A stretch of 64,000 nt of DNA. It comes from Candidatus Gastranaerophilales bacterium. Lineage in GTDB: Bacteria > Cyanobacteriota > Vampirovibrionia > Gastranaerophilales > Gastranaerophilaceae. How positions within the stretch are numbered: position 1 is the first letter of the stretch; each line of letters opens with the position of its first letter. The notes beneath the pieces are model-generated. The model ran no database searches, was not told the origin of the DNA, and saw only the letters and a list, made by a program, of their open reading frames with translations. Where the stretch lies: positions 21,547 through 85,546 of the forward strand of contig CALVBU010000009.1 in NCBI GenBank assembly GCA_944325875.1, written 5' to 3'. Positions 8,329 through 17,868 of the stretch are shown piece after piece. The position numbers and the translations under genes are program-made.

Positions 8329-10080
8329 TTATACATCTTTATATGAACCGGTAAATTTATTAGAATATATCGTATGTAATATTTCATGCGCTTTGTGCGA
8401 ATTTGGATATTCAAGATATTCTTGATAAAGCTTTTGTATTGAAGGGTTCATATGTGATTTTCTTAAAGGAAGTTCGCTGTCTTCTTTATATAAGCCTTCA
8501 GCTCTTTCGCCTTTAATTTTACTGTCATCACAGCTTCTTGGCTGACCGCCTCCGTTGATGCAACCTCCTGGGCAAGCCATAACTTCAAGCATTTGGAAAG
8601 GTGCAGTGCCAGCTTTTATCTCTTGTAAAGATTTTTCAGCTTCTTTTAGAGTAGAAACAACTCTTACTACAAGTTTTGTACCTTTTAAATCCAATTCGAC
8701 ATCTCTTGAACGGTTTTTAGTACCTCTTAGAGGTTTGAAGTCAACGTCTGTTAAAGGCTCTCCTGTTGCAAATTCGTAAGCTGTTCTCACTGCAGCTTCA
8801 GCAACCCCGCCTGATGCTCCAAAAATTGTACCAGCACCTGAATATTCTCCAAAAGGTGAGTCGTGATCTTCTGGTTCTAGTGCATTAAAGTTTATTCCGG
8901 CTTCTTTAATCATTCTGCCAAGTTCTTGAGTAGTCAATACATAATCGGTATCAGGTCTGCCGTTTCTTGATAATTCTGGGCGTTTGCACTCATATTTTTT
9001 AGCTGTACAAGGCATAATTGCTACTACTACTAAGTTTTCACGAGCAATACCAAGTTGATTTGGTAATAAATCAACTAATACCGGTGAAAGCATAGACATT
9101 GGGGATTTGCAGCTTGATAGGTGATGAAGCATATCAGGATGTTGATCCTCCAAATATTTAACCCAAGCTGGACAGCAAGAGGTAAATAGTGGTAAGTTTT
9201 GACCTGATTTTACTCTTTCTAAAAATTCAGTAGCTTCTTCCATAATAGTCAAATCTGCTGAGAAGTTTGTATCAAATACTTTGTCAAATCCGATTTTTCT
9301 AAGTGCAGCATTCATTAATCCGATAGCGTTTTCTCCGGGTTTTAGCCCGAACATTTCACCAAGAGCTACTCTTGTTGCAGGTGCCATTTGCACTACAACA
9401 GTTTTTTCTTTATTGGTAATTTCACTCCAAACTTTTTCAATTTCGGATTTGATAGTTAATGCTCCGGTAGGACAAACTGCCGCACATTGACCACAGTTTA
9501 CACAATCTACCTGACCTAGTGGTCTTCCATTCATTGGTTGAACAACCGTTTTTGAGCCTCTGTTTGCAAAGCCTAAGACTGCATGGCCTTGGAATTCTGC
9601 ACAAGCTCTTACACAAGCTCCGCAAAGGATACATTTATTAGGATCTCTTACTAATGATGGAGAACTATCATCGATTGGTAAATATTCATCAGGCTGTTTT
9701 TCTGTGTATCTGATTTTTCTTATACCGTATTCTTCTGCGTATTTTTGAAGCTCACAATTGCCTGATTTATCACAGGTTAAGCACTCTTTGTCGTGATTTG
9801 CAAGAAGTAATTCAAGAACAGTTTTTCTGATTCTTCTTGTTTTTTCAGTGTTTAAGTGAATTTTTAACCCGTTTTCAGGTGGCATTGTGCAGGATGATTG
9901 AATTCCTCTGCCTTCTACTTCTACAACACACATTCTGCAAGCTCCGAATTGTGTTAAATCGGGACGGTAACAGAATGTAGGGACATTCATGCCTGCTTTT
10001 CTTATAACTTCAAGCAAGTTTGGTTCGTCTGTAAATTCAACTTCTTTACCGTCTATGAATAATGTTTTTTTATCTGTCAT
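8329..10080 (-). CDS. hndD: [FeFe] hydrogenase catalytic subunit, NAD-linked trimeric type
   Basis: A 583-residue enzyme with the full modular set: a [2Fe-2S] ferredoxin domain (Cys37, 48, 51, 64), a His-Cys3 cluster (His96, Cys100, 103, 109), two [4Fe-4S] clusters (Cys150-160 and 193-203) and the H-cluster domain with TSCCPAW (300-306), IMPCTAKKYE (355-364) and MACPGGCINGGG (501-512). All residues expected for activity are present, including the proton-path cysteine of the first motif. With the two upstream genes it forms the trimeric hydrogenase that oxidises NADH and reduced ferredoxin to make H2, or runs in reverse, in the cytoplasm. It is also called HydA in other naming systems. It is the last gene of the operon. 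Confidence 0.95.
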   Translation of the reverse strand: MTDKKTLFIDGKEVEFTDEPNLLEVIRKAGMNVPTFCYRPDLTQFGACRMCVVEVEGRGIQSSCTMPPENGLKIHLNTEKTRRIRKTVLELLLANHDKECLTCDKSGNCELQKYAEEYGIRKIRYTEKQPDEYLPIDDSSPSLVRDPNKCILCGACVRACAEFQGHAVLGFANRGSKTVVQPMNGRPLGQVDCVNCGQCAAVCPTGALTIKSEIEKVWSEITNKEKTVVVQMAPATRVALGEMFGLKPGENAIGLMNAALRKIGFDKVFDTNFSADLTIMEEATEFLERVKSGQNLPLFTSCCPAWVKYLEDQHPDMLHHLSSCKSPMSMLSPVLVDLLPNQLGIARENLVVVAIMPCTAKKYECKRPELSRNGRPDTDYVLTTQELGRMIKEAGINFNALEPEDHDSPFGEYSGAGTIFGASGGVAEAAVRTAYEFATGEPLTDVDFKPLRGTKNRSRDVELDLKGTKLVVRVVSTLKEAEKSLQEIKAGTAPFQMLEVMACPGGCINGGGQPRSCDDSKIKGERAEGLYKEDSELPLRKSHMNPSIQKLYQEYLEYPNSHKAHEILHTIYSNKFTGSYKDV

Positions 10081-10109
10081 AATTTATTTTCCTTATACTT
10101 AAATATTGG

Positions 10110-11972
10110 TTATTCCAAAACTATTGCTCTAAATGGACAATTAGTTAAGCAGGCTTCACATTTAATACATTTTTCTTGATTAATATGATGAGGTTGCTTA
10201 ACTGTACCTTCAATAGCTCCAACAGGACATGTTCTAGCACATTTTGTACATCCTTTACATAATTCAGGCTGGATAACGATTTTTTTCATCGCTGTACAAA
10301 CTCCTGCTGGGCATTTTTTGTCTTTAATGTGCGCAATATATTCATCTCTAAAGTATTTCAAAGTTGAAAGTACAGGATTTGGTGCAGTTTTTCCAAGACC
10401 GCATAGAGAACCTTCTTTAACTGATAGTGCAAGTTCTTCTAATAAGTCAAGGTCTTTCATTTCGCCTTTACCTGCTACTATTTTTTCTAAGATTTTAAGC
10501 ATATTTTTTGTACCTTCACGACAAGGAACGCATTTACCGCAGCTTTCGTGTTGCGTAAAGTTCATGAAAAATCTTGCTACTTCTACAATACAGGTGTCTT
10601 CAGCCATTACAACAAGTCCGCCAGATCCTACCATTGCGCCGGCTTTAATTAGGCTGTCGTAATCCATTGGAAGATCAAGGTGTTCTTCTGTTAAGCACCC
10701 GCCTGACGGTCCGCCAATTTGAACGGCTTTGAATTTTTTACCGCCTCGAATACCGCCTCCGATGTCAAATACGATTTCTCTTAATGTAGTGCCCATTGGA
10801 ACTTCAATAAGACCTGTATTGTTTACTTCACCTGTTAGCGCGAAAGTTTTTGTACCTTTTGATGTTTCTGTACCGAAAGATGCGAACCAATCTGCACCTT
10901 TTAGCATAATTACAGGAACATTCGCAAGTGTTTCAACGTTATTAATTAATGTTGGTCTGCCAAATAAACCTTTATTTGCAGGGAAAGGTGGTTTTGGTCT
11001 AGGCATACCTCTTTCTCCTTCAATAGAAGCAATTAGTGCAGTTTCTTCACCGCATACAAATGCTCCAGCGCCCTCTTTAATATGAAGCGTGAATGAAAAT
11101 TCACTTCCCATAATATTTTTACCTAGGAAGTGTCTTTCTTCGGCGTCTGCTATGGCTTTTCTTAAACGTTTAATTGCAAGAGGATATTCTGCACGTACAT
11201 AAATATAACCTTCATCAGCGCCGATAGCAAAAGCTGCTATTGCCATACCTTCAAGAAGTTTATGAGGGTCTCCCTCCATAATGCTTCTATCCATAAATGC
11301 TCCAGGGTCACCTTCGTCACCGTTACATACAACATAAGACTTTCCACCTTTATTAGCTGCAGTAAATCTCCATTTGCGACCTGTAGGGAAGCCTCCGCCC
11401 CCTCTGCCTCTTAGTCCTGATTTTTCAATTTCAGCAATTACTGCATCCGGATCATTTTGTTCTATTACGTTTGCTAATGCTTCGTAACCTCTTACTGCAA
11501 TTGCTTCATCTATGCATTCTGCATTAATGTGTCCGCAGTTTGCAAGAGCCGTTCTTGTTTGTTTTGCGTAGAAGTTAATATCTTCTGATTTGTGAATATG
11601 TTCATGTGTTTTTGGATCTGTATAAAGAAGTCTTTCTACAGGTTTGTCATTAAGTATATGGCTTTGGTATATTTCTTCAACATCTTCAAGTTTTACTTTT
11701 ACATATACTACGTGTTTGTCCGGAATTAGAACAAGTACACCTTGTTCACAAAAACCATGGCATCCTGTAGGTACGATTGTCATTTTGTCATAATCTGTTA
11801 ATGGTGATACATCTGCACCAAGTTCTTTAAATTTTTCTATTACTTTTAATGAACCGTTAGCAACGCATCCTGTTCCTGCACATACAAGCACTCTAAGCCC
11901 TTGTTTTTTTATTGCTTCTTGAGCTTTAGCTTGTTCTTGTTTTATATCAATATTTAATGCTGTTTTTTCCAT
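10110..11972 (-). CDS. hndC: NADH-binding flavin and iron-sulfur subunit of the hydrogenase (NuoF-like)
   Basis: A 620-residue NuoF-like protein. The N-terminal ~125 residues form a thioredoxin-like [2Fe-2S] domain (VCAGTGCVANGS, GCHGFCEQGV). The FMN/NADH core carries GLRGRGGGGFPTGRKW and NGDEGDPGAFMDRS. A [4Fe-4S] motif ESCGKCVPCREG follows, and the C-terminus adds two ferredoxin clusters (CKGCTKCARTCP, CIKCEACLTNCP). This extended form is typical of trimeric bifurcating hydrogenases rather than complex I. It should pass electrons between NADH and the catalytic subunit. It starts one base after the NuoE-like gene and sits 29 bases before the catalytic gene. Confidence 0.95.
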   Translation of the reverse strand: MEKTALNIDIKQEQAKAQEAIKKQGLRVLVCAGTGCVANGSLKVIEKFKELGADVSPLTDYDKMTIVPTGCHGFCEQGVLVLIPDKHVVYVKVKLEDVEEIYQSHILNDKPVERLLYTDPKTHEHIHKSEDINFYAKQTRTALANCGHINAECIDEAIAVRGYEALANVIEQNDPDAVIAEIEKSGLRGRGGGGFPTGRKWRFTAANKGGKSYVVCNGDEGDPGAFMDRSIMEGDPHKLLEGMAIAAFAIGADEGYIYVRAEYPLAIKRLRKAIADAEERHFLGKNIMGSEFSFTLHIKEGAGAFVCGEETALIASIEGERGMPRPKPPFPANKGLFGRPTLINNVETLANVPVIMLKGADWFASFGTETSKGTKTFALTGEVNNTGLIEVPMGTTLREIVFDIGGGIRGGKKFKAVQIGGPSGGCLTEEHLDLPMDYDSLIKAGAMVGSGGLVVMAEDTCIVEVARFFMNFTQHESCGKCVPCREGTKNMLKILEKIVAGKGEMKDLDLLEELALSVKEGSLCGLGKTAPNPVLSTLKYFRDEYIAHIKDKKCPAGVCTAMKKIVIQPELCKGCTKCARTCPVGAIEGTVKQPHHINQEKCIKCEACLTNCPFRAIVLE

Positions 11973-11973
11973 A

Positions 11974-12468
11974 TTATCTGTCCTCTTTTAAAAGGGTATC
12001 TAAAACTATTCTTATTGCATCTGATGTCATTTGCGGATAGACTTTTCCGTTTATAACTACAACCGGAGCTAGCCCGCAAGCGCCTAGACAGCTGACGGTT
12101 TCCAATGAAAATAGTCCGTCATCAGTAGTCATTTTGCCATCAGTAAGGTCTAATCTTGCCTTAATTGCATTTAATACTGGCATAGAACCTCTTACGTGAC
12201 AGGCTGTTCCATCGCATACTTTAATTTCAAATTTACCCTTCGGTTCAAGTGAAAATTGTGCATAAAAAGTGGCTACTCCATATACTGTTGCAGGAGATAG
12301 CCCTTCTATTTTTGTACCGATATAAATCATTGCATCTTCAGGAAGATATCGGTATACTTCTTGAACTTTTTGTAAAATCGCAATCAAATTGGATTTTTTA
12401 CCCTCGTAAGAATTGATAATTTCATCCAATTTAGATGTGTCGATTTTATGAGGATTCTCTACACTCAT
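11974..12468 (-). CDS. hndA: NuoE-like [2Fe-2S] subunit of the hydrogenase
   Basis: A 164-residue thioredoxin-fold ferredoxin. The four cluster cysteines are in CDGTACHVRGS and SCLGACGLAP, with the expected spacing. The N-terminal half has the NuoE helical segment with LSPATVYGVATFYAQF. It is the first gene of the three-gene hydrogenase operon, with a one-base gap to the next. The role is electron transfer next to the FMN subunit. The ~110 bases upstream must hold the operon promoter, but I see no clear hexamer pair. Confidence 0.93.
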   Translation of the reverse strand: MSVENPHKIDTSKLDEIINSYEGKKSNLIAILQKVQEVYRYLPEDAMIYIGTKIEGLSPATVYGVATFYAQFSLEPKGKFEIKVCDGTACHVRGSMPVLNAIKARLDLTDGKMTTDDGLFSLETVSCLGACGLAPVVVINGKVYPQMTSDAIRIVLDTLLKEDR

Positions 12469-12577
12469 CTCGCACTCCTATAATCTATGTATAACACTAT
12501 GATTGTATTTTCTTTAACCCAAAAACAATTACAATCTTAGTGGTATTATTGCACATGATGGGTGTAAAATCAAGTTT

Positions 12578-12778
12578 TTAAGATTCTCTAAAAGGATTGT
12601 TTACTTTTAGGAAAAATTTTATATTTCTTATAATTTGTTGAAATTTATTTGGCCTTGGAGGTTGGTAAATCGGTTGTAACCCATTGTGGGCTGTATAGTG
12701 TGTTATTCTTTTTTTAGGTTGATGTTTTGGACGTAACAAACTAAATCTTCCGCTAAATGAAACATTATTTGTATACAT
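12578..12778 (-). CDS. Short basic hypothetical protein with N-terminal VSFSG motif
   Basis: A 66-residue, Arg/Lys/Pro-rich protein of unknown function. It begins MYTNNVSFSGRF, the short [V]-S-F-x-G motif that also appears near the N-termini of other unknown or regulatory proteins in this window. The rest (RPKHQPKK, PIYQPPRPNKF) is probably disordered, followed by a short helix. A modest ribosome site (AGGAGA) lies about seven bases upstream. It sits between the hydrogenase operon and endonuclease III, on the same strand. Confidence 0.5.
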   Translation of the reverse strand: MYTNNVSFSGRFSLLRPKHQPKKRITHYTAHNGLQPIYQPPRPNKFQQIIRNIKFFLKVNNPFRES

Positions 12779-12845
12779 TTTTTATCTCCTATTTTTCGTT
12801 TATAAAAAACAAAGATTTTAAAATTTGCTTAATTATTAAAAAATG

Positions 12846-13493
12846 TTATATACATTTTTTGCATAATTTATTTATTGGGCATTGTTCGCATGCAGGTTTT
12901 GTTGGTTTACATACGTTTTGACCGTGAGTTACAAGCAGCGTATTAATATCTATCCAGTGTTTTACTGGAAGTTTTGCTCTCAATGCAAATTCGGTTTCTT
13001 CTGGGCTCTTTGTTTTTATATATCCAAGACGGTTAAAAATTCTATGGACATGTACATCTACACAAATTGCAGGTTTGTTGAAGCCTCTGCTCATTACCAG
13101 ATTAGCTGTTTTTCTTCCGACACCATTGAATTTTATCATTTCATCTATTGATTCCGGAACTTTTGAGTCATATTCATTAACTAGTTTTTGAGATAATTCA
13201 ATAATTTGTTTAGCCTTATTTGCATAAAACCCTACAGGATAAATTGCTTGTTCTAATTTTTTGACATCACATTTTGCAAAATCTTCAGGTGTTTTACCCA
13301 ATTCCAACATTCTTAATGTTGCAGGGTATGTGGTTTTATCATTTGTTCTTAAGCTTAAAATGCAAGATATTAATACAAGATATGGATCATTAAAGGTATC
13401 CATTAACTTTACAAAATCGCTTCTTGGTTGATCGGCTTTTTTTAATAAATCTACGATTTCATCTATTTCTGTCGTATCTGCTTTTTTAAGCAT
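12846..13493 (-). CDS. nth: Endonuclease III (DNA glycosylase/AP lyase)
   Basis: A 215-residue HhH-GPD glycosylase that removes oxidised pyrimidines and nicks abasic sites. The helix-hairpin-helix with the catalytic lysine is FNGVGRKTANLVM, the catalytic aspartate is in CVDVHVHRI, and the C-terminal [4Fe-4S] cluster follows the C-x6-C-x2-C-x5-C spacing in CKPTKPACEQCPINKLC. Length matches the family. It is downstream of lpxK on the same strand with a 100-base gap. Confidence 0.95.
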   Translation of the reverse strand: MLKKADTTEIDEIVDLLKKADQPRSDFVKLMDTFNDPYLVLISCILSLRTNDKTTYPATLRMLELGKTPEDFAKCDVKKLEQAIYPVGFYANKAKQIIELSQKLVNEYDSKVPESIDEMIKFNGVGRKTANLVMSRGFNKPAICVDVHVHRIFNRLGYIKTKSPEETEFALRAKLPVKHWIDINTLLVTHGQNVCKPTKPACEQCPINKLCKKCI

Positions 13494-13594
13494 ATTTAAA
13501 CTCCTTATTAGATTAGAATCATAGCATTAATCAGGAGTATATTCAATGACATCTTTTATATCGTATTTAAAATAGTTACAAATTTTATAGGTTT

Positions 13595-14638
13595 TTAATT
13601 CTTTGATATAATTCCTTCTATATCAAGAGATATTTTTAATTTTAATGCGTAGATGTTATCTTTATTGAATTTTTGAAGTTTTACGGCATCTTTTTCTGTT
13701 GTAACTATATTGCCTTTTATATTTTCTATATCTTTCAATTCATATTGATGATGATCATCAAAAGGAATCATTTCTTTCAATTTATATTCAGTTAGAAAAT
13801 CGAAAAATTGTCCAGGTTGTCCTATTGCGCATATTGCCGTAATTTCACTATCTTGTGAAAGTTTTTCTCCTGTTTTTATATTATAAATATAATCAGGTTC
13901 TGTTTTGCAAACAAATGTCGGAATTTTCATTCTTTTTGCTGTTATTTTGGCTATTTTTTCTGCCCTAGTATGGTCGACGTTTTTGCTTACAATAACCATT
14001 TTATCGATTCGTTTAAAGGCTTCAGGACCTTCTCGAAGCGGACCTGCCGGTAGTAATTTTTCATTTCCAAATCCTTTTTCACTGTCTGAGAGAACTATAT
14101 CAAGATCTCTGTGAAGTTTTCGATGTTGGAAACCGTCATCAAGAATTATATAATTAACACCGAAATTTTCTATTGCATATTTAGCTGCTTTATAACGATT
14201 TTTAGAGGTAACAACTATTGCACCTTTTGCGTTTTCGGCAAGCCAAAATGGTTCATCGCCTGCTAAGTTTGCATTGTAATATGTTTTTTTCCCATCGGAT
14301 ATCAAATTTATTTGTTTATTAGAGAGTTTCCCGCCATATCCTCTTGAAATAATTGCAGGTTTCTCGCCTTTAGCTAACAAATATTTCGCAATTTCTGCTA
14401 CAACAGGAGTTTTACCAACTCCGCCTGTTGTTATATTCCCTACCGAAATAACATAGGCATTAACTTTTTTCGGTTTGATTATTTGTTTATCGTAAAGAAG
14501 ATTTTTGAATCCGCTTCCTATCCCGTAAAAAATTGATGCAAATTCCAGAAGTTTTACAAATGCTCCTTTTGCTTCTTTATTATAGTGAATTTTTGTAATT
14601 TCTGTCTTTAAATTTTTCATGATTTTTACCGTAAGCAT
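13595..14638 (-). CDS. lpxK: Tetraacyldisaccharide 4'-kinase (lipid A kinase)
   Basis: A 347-residue LpxK that phosphorylates the 4' position of the lipid A disaccharide at the inner membrane, evidence for a lipopolysaccharide outer membrane. VGNITTGGVGKTP (about residues 65-77) is the family P-loop, ISRGYGG and ILDDGFQHRKLHRDLDIVL are conserved LpxK blocks, and a hydrophobic N-terminal segment precedes the P-loop. The start could be ATG 14638 or the in-frame ATG 18 bases later; neither has a strong ribosome site. It begins 18 bases after the MCE gene and is probably co-transcribed with it. Confidence 0.93.
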   Translation of the reverse strand: MLTVKIMKNLKTEITKIHYNKEAKGAFVKLLEFASIFYGIGSGFKNLLYDKQIIKPKKVNAYVISVGNITTGGVGKTPVVAEIAKYLLAKGEKPAIISRGYGGKLSNKQINLISDGKKTYYNANLAGDEPFWLAENAKGAIVVTSKNRYKAAKYAIENFGVNYIILDDGFQHRKLHRDLDIVLSDSEKGFGNEKLLPAGPLREGPEAFKRIDKMVIVSKNVDHTRAEKIAKITAKRMKIPTFVCKTEPDYIYNIKTGEKLSQDSEITAICAIGQPGQFFDFLTEYKLKEMIPFDDHHQYELKDIENIKGNIVTTEKDAVKLQKFNKDNIYALKLKISLDIEGIISKN

Positions 14639-14656
14639 TTTCAGACTTGATTAAGA

Positions 14657-16021
14657 TTAGAACATTAATCTGAAAAGAAGGAAACGTTTATTTAATTTTT
14701 CTGAGAATTTTCTTAGATTACATGCTGTAGCCGAAGTCTCTTCCAATAACGTTTGTAATTGAGTTTTATTTTCAGGTGTTACTTGGTTTACTGTAGCTAA
14801 TGTTGTTGTAATCTGCGCCATTGCACTGTTTGCGTTATCTACAGTCATTGTAAGTTTACGTTTTAGTGCTGTATCTTTTGTCATTGAATTTACAAAGGCA
14901 CTGATTTCATTAATATTATGAGCGATAGTTCTTATATCTTGAGCCATTTGTTCAGCTTCTTTTTCATTACCCATAATTTTGTTTAAATTATTAGCTAACT
15001 GTTCAACTGAATTTGAGGCTGAATATATTGAACGTTTAAATTCAGGGTCGCCTATTATGTTGTTGATATTTTCAGATAGTTTGTTGAAGTCATTTGTTGC
15101 TTGATTCATTAGAGCCATCAATTCATCAATATCTCCTCTTGAATCATCAAGTAGTTTATTTACTTTCTCTACAGTAGTAGAAGCTTGAGATGTTATATCA
15201 TTAAGATTAATAACAGTAGCTTTTAGTTCTGCAATTGTTTGATCTGACAATAACTGATTAATCTTTTGGTTTGTTTCTGTTAATGTTTCTGCGGCTTTGT
15301 ATTGCCAATCCATAAAGTCTGCTATTCTCATAGGTTCTATAATTGTATATTTAGAATCCTGTTGCGGAAATGGCAGTACTGTATCGTCCAATGTAGAAAT
15401 TCTTAATTTTTTACTTCCATCTTTTAGAGTAACAGTTTTTCCTTTTACAAATTCAGGAAGGATAAGTCCCGGAAGATTAATTGTATAATCTATTTTATAG
15501 GCATATTTTGATTTGATTCTTTCTCTGTCTGCAGGTGGAATTGCTTCTGTTGAAATTGTTTCAATATTTTTGATAATACCTACATCGTGATATTTATCAC
15601 TAAGTTTCATTTCTACAATATCATCTTTATATAAGATATCTTTGCTTGTCATAGGTATATATAAAGTCTTTGTTTTTGGAGGAGTAATTTCTAGGAAAAG
15701 TTCTCCGATAAGACCTGACTGTTGAATGCTAAACAATGATGCAGGAGGAATATCGATATCAGGTTCAGTAATTACAAACTTTACCTTTACATAGTTATTT
15801 TCACCAGTGATTACCGGTGTAACTTCTTCGACTTGACCTACTCTTAGTCCCATCATTTGAACTGCGGAACCAGGGCGCATGCCGTTAACGTCCTGAAATT
15901 TTACTTCAATTCTTTCTGCTGATGATAATGCACGACCTTTAACCCTTAATACAATTCCTAAAAGCAATACCAATGCTATTAGAGTTAATAGTCCCACTTT
16001 AAATGATGATGAAAATTTCAT
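14657..16021 (-). CDS. MCE-domain lipid-transport protein (MlaD-like)
   Basis: A 454-residue protein with one N-terminal transmembrane helix (residues 9-26), an MCE domain (about 35-125) with VKFQDVNGMRPGSAVQMMG and LRVGQVEEV, and a long C-terminal coiled-coil region with many Asn/Thr heptads. MCE proteins form periplasmic hexamers that move phospholipids between membranes with an ABC transporter. The cyanobacterial-type layout (helix, one MCE, long helical tail) fits. No mlaE/mlaF-like gene is in the window. It lies directly upstream of lpxK, so two outer-membrane lipid genes appear to be co-expressed. Confidence 0.88.
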   Translation of the reverse strand: MKFSSSFKVGLLTLIALVLLLGIVLRVKGRALSSAERIEVKFQDVNGMRPGSAVQMMGLRVGQVEEVTPVITGENNYVKVKFVITEPDIDIPPASLFSIQQSGLIGELFLEITPPKTKTLYIPMTSKDILYKDDIVEMKLSDKYHDVGIIKNIETISTEAIPPADRERIKSKYAYKIDYTINLPGLILPEFVKGKTVTLKDGSKKLRISTLDDTVLPFPQQDSKYTIIEPMRIADFMDWQYKAAETLTETNQKINQLLSDQTIAELKATVINLNDITSQASTTVEKVNKLLDDSRGDIDELMALMNQATNDFNKLSENINNIIGDPEFKRSIYSASNSVEQLANNLNKIMGNEKEAEQMAQDIRTIAHNINEISAFVNSMTKDTALKRKLTMTVDNANSAMAQITTTLATVNQVTPENKTQLQTLLEETSATACNLRKFSEKLNKRFLLFRLMF

Positions 16022-16090
16022 ATATCCCTTTCCTTAATAAACAGATTTATACAAGTATTGTATCAAAAACTGTTTTTTTGTGCAAAAAGG

Positions 16091-16837
16091 TTACAGATAA
16101 TTTGCAAGAATATTTTTTACATAATTCTGAGTTTCCGGATATGGCGGAACTCCATCATATTTATCAACAGCGCCAGGACCTGCATTATATGCTGCAAGAG
16201 CTAATATAATATTGCCGTTATATTTGTTAAGCATTGATTTTAAATATCTTACTCCACCATCAACGTTTTGTAACGGATTGTATGCATCTTGAACTCCTAA
16301 ACCTTTTGCAGTTGCTGGCATGAGTTGCATTAGACCCATTGCTCCAACTTTTGAGGTTGCTTTTGCGTTGAAGCCTGATTCTTGTTTGATTAGAGCTTTT
16401 ACTAATTTTTCATCAACACCATGTTTTTCACAAACTCTTGAAATCATATCTAGAATCTGTGATTTTGAGGTGTTATTATTATTTACTTGGTGGGCAGAAC
16501 TGATCGATGGGGTTGTATTTATTTCTTTTACGGTGTTGTTGAATGTTTGAGATGGTACATTTTTTATAATGTTCGCTTTAACATTCATTGCCTGAGGCCC
16601 GAGAAGTAAATTTCCAAAATCTGTTGATTTACTTGTTTGCAGAATGTTTTCAAATGATTGTACATTCTTTTTATTAGCGGGATAAATCGCATCCATAGGG
16701 TTTTGTGCAGCTGGCTGTTGCGGTCCGTATATTTGATCTTGTATGCTGCGTACTTGATTACTTAAAGCTGCATATCTTTGCATTGCAGCTGATTTGCCGC
16801 TAGATGACAATAAATTTTGTATCATTTTTGAAAACAT
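16091..16837 (-). CDS. SLT-type lytic transglycosylase
   Basis: A 248-residue protein whose last ~115 residues are a Slt/MltC-like goose-lysozyme fold: VKALIKQESGFNAKA holds the catalytic Glu, followed by GAMGLMQLMPATAKGLG, the NVDGGVRYL segment and LALAAYNAGPGAV. It should cut peptidoglycan glycan strands. The first ~130 residues are polar and low complexity. I see no classic signal peptide, so it may leave the cell by a non-Sec route, for example with the flagellar apparatus, or the true start may differ. It follows the HD-GYP gene on the same strand. Confidence 0.88.
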   Translation of the reverse strand: MFSKMIQNLLSSSGKSAAMQRYAALSNQVRSIQDQIYGPQQPAAQNPMDAIYPANKKNVQSFENILQTSKSTDFGNLLLGPQAMNVKANIIKNVPSQTFNNTVKEINTTPSISSAHQVNNNNTSKSQILDMISRVCEKHGVDEKLVKALIKQESGFNAKATSKVGAMGLMQLMPATAKGLGVQDAYNPLQNVDGGVRYLKSMLNKYNGNIILALAAYNAGPGAVDKYDGVPPYPETQNYVKNILANYL

Positions 16838-16926
16838 AATTACACTCTACCCTTGTCCTGATACCCTTATTATATGTTCAAACTACTACCCTGATATCAT
16901 ATAAACTAATGATTTTTTTAATAATG

Positions 16927-17712
16927 TCAATAAGTAGTAGTTACACCTGCAGAAATTTTATTTACATAGTTTACAAGTGCTTTAAATACAAACGGATGCA
17001 GTTTTCCATCTTTCACATCTTTATAAATAATTGTCAGGGCTGTTTTTTCATCCAGAGCTTCTTTGTATGCTCTTTTTTCGGTCAAAGCCGAGTACTTATC
17101 GGCAATTGATACAATTTGCAAGTTTAAGTCTGCATTGAAATTTTTATCAGCAAACGGATACCCTGTTTTTTTCGCATTCTGATGATGGTTTTTAACGATA
17201 TTTAATGTTGTTTTATCAATATCGCTGTTTTTTAAAAGTTCATATCCTAAAATTGAATGTCTGTGCATGATTTCGGTTTCAAATGGATCTAATTTACCGT
17301 TTTTATTAAGGATTTCTTCAGGTATTAGAGCTTTACCTAAATCGTGTAAATATGCGCCATCAGATATGGCTTTTAAGTTAATTTTATTCTTTAATGAAAA
17401 TGGTAGATTGTCGGCAATACCTTCTGCTATTCTTTTTGCGTCTGAAGCGTGATTATTAAGCAGGTTATTTAGCTGTTCCATATTTAGTTTTACAGGGACG
17501 CCTACTTCATTAAGAATTTTGGAAATTTTTGGGTTTGTCTGTATTGCTTTTCTTAAATAAAACTCAGTTGTGTATCGGTTTGTTGAATTGGATTCAAATT
17601 TATCAGATGTAAGTTCTCCATTAAAACTTACATTTGATTTCGGATAATTAGTTCCTATTCGGTTTACGCTTACTCCGTTTTGAAACAGAGGTCTTAAAAA
17701 TTCTATCGACAC
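16927..17712 (-). CDS. HD-GYP-type phosphohydrolase domain protein
   Basis: A 261-residue protein. The N-terminal 35 residues carry SNVSFNGEL, a copy of the short S-F-x-G motif seen elsewhere in the window. An HD-GYP-like domain occupies about residues 75-240: YLHDLGKALIPEEIL gives the HD pair, followed by MHRHSILGYELL, VKNHHQNAKKTGYPF for the GYP triad region, and IADKYSALTEKRAY. The family usually degrades cyclic di-GMP to GMP. The start is GTG at 17712, with TGGA six bases upstream. No receiver or sensor domain is present, so its input signal is unknown. Confidence 0.83.
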   Translation of the reverse strand: MSIEFLRPLFQNGVSVNRIGTNYPKSNVSFNGELTSDKFESNSTNRYTTEFYLRKAIQTNPKISKILNEVGVPVKLNMEQLNNLLNNHASDAKRIAEGIADNLPFSLKNKINLKAISDGAYLHDLGKALIPEEILNKNGKLDPFETEIMHRHSILGYELLKNSDIDKTTLNIVKNHHQNAKKTGYPFADKNFNADLNLQIVSIADKYSALTEKRAYKEALDEKTALTIIYKDVKDGKLHPFVFKALVNYVNKISAGVTTTY

Positions 17713-17868
17713 TATTTTTCCACACTAAATTTTATAGACACACTACCTATATATTTATATAAAGTTTTTTTATATAATTTAATTTACAGTTTATATAAAA
17801 ATGTTAAGATAAATTTGCATATAAAAAATATATTCAGAATTAATCTTATCATTAATTTAGGTGTTAAA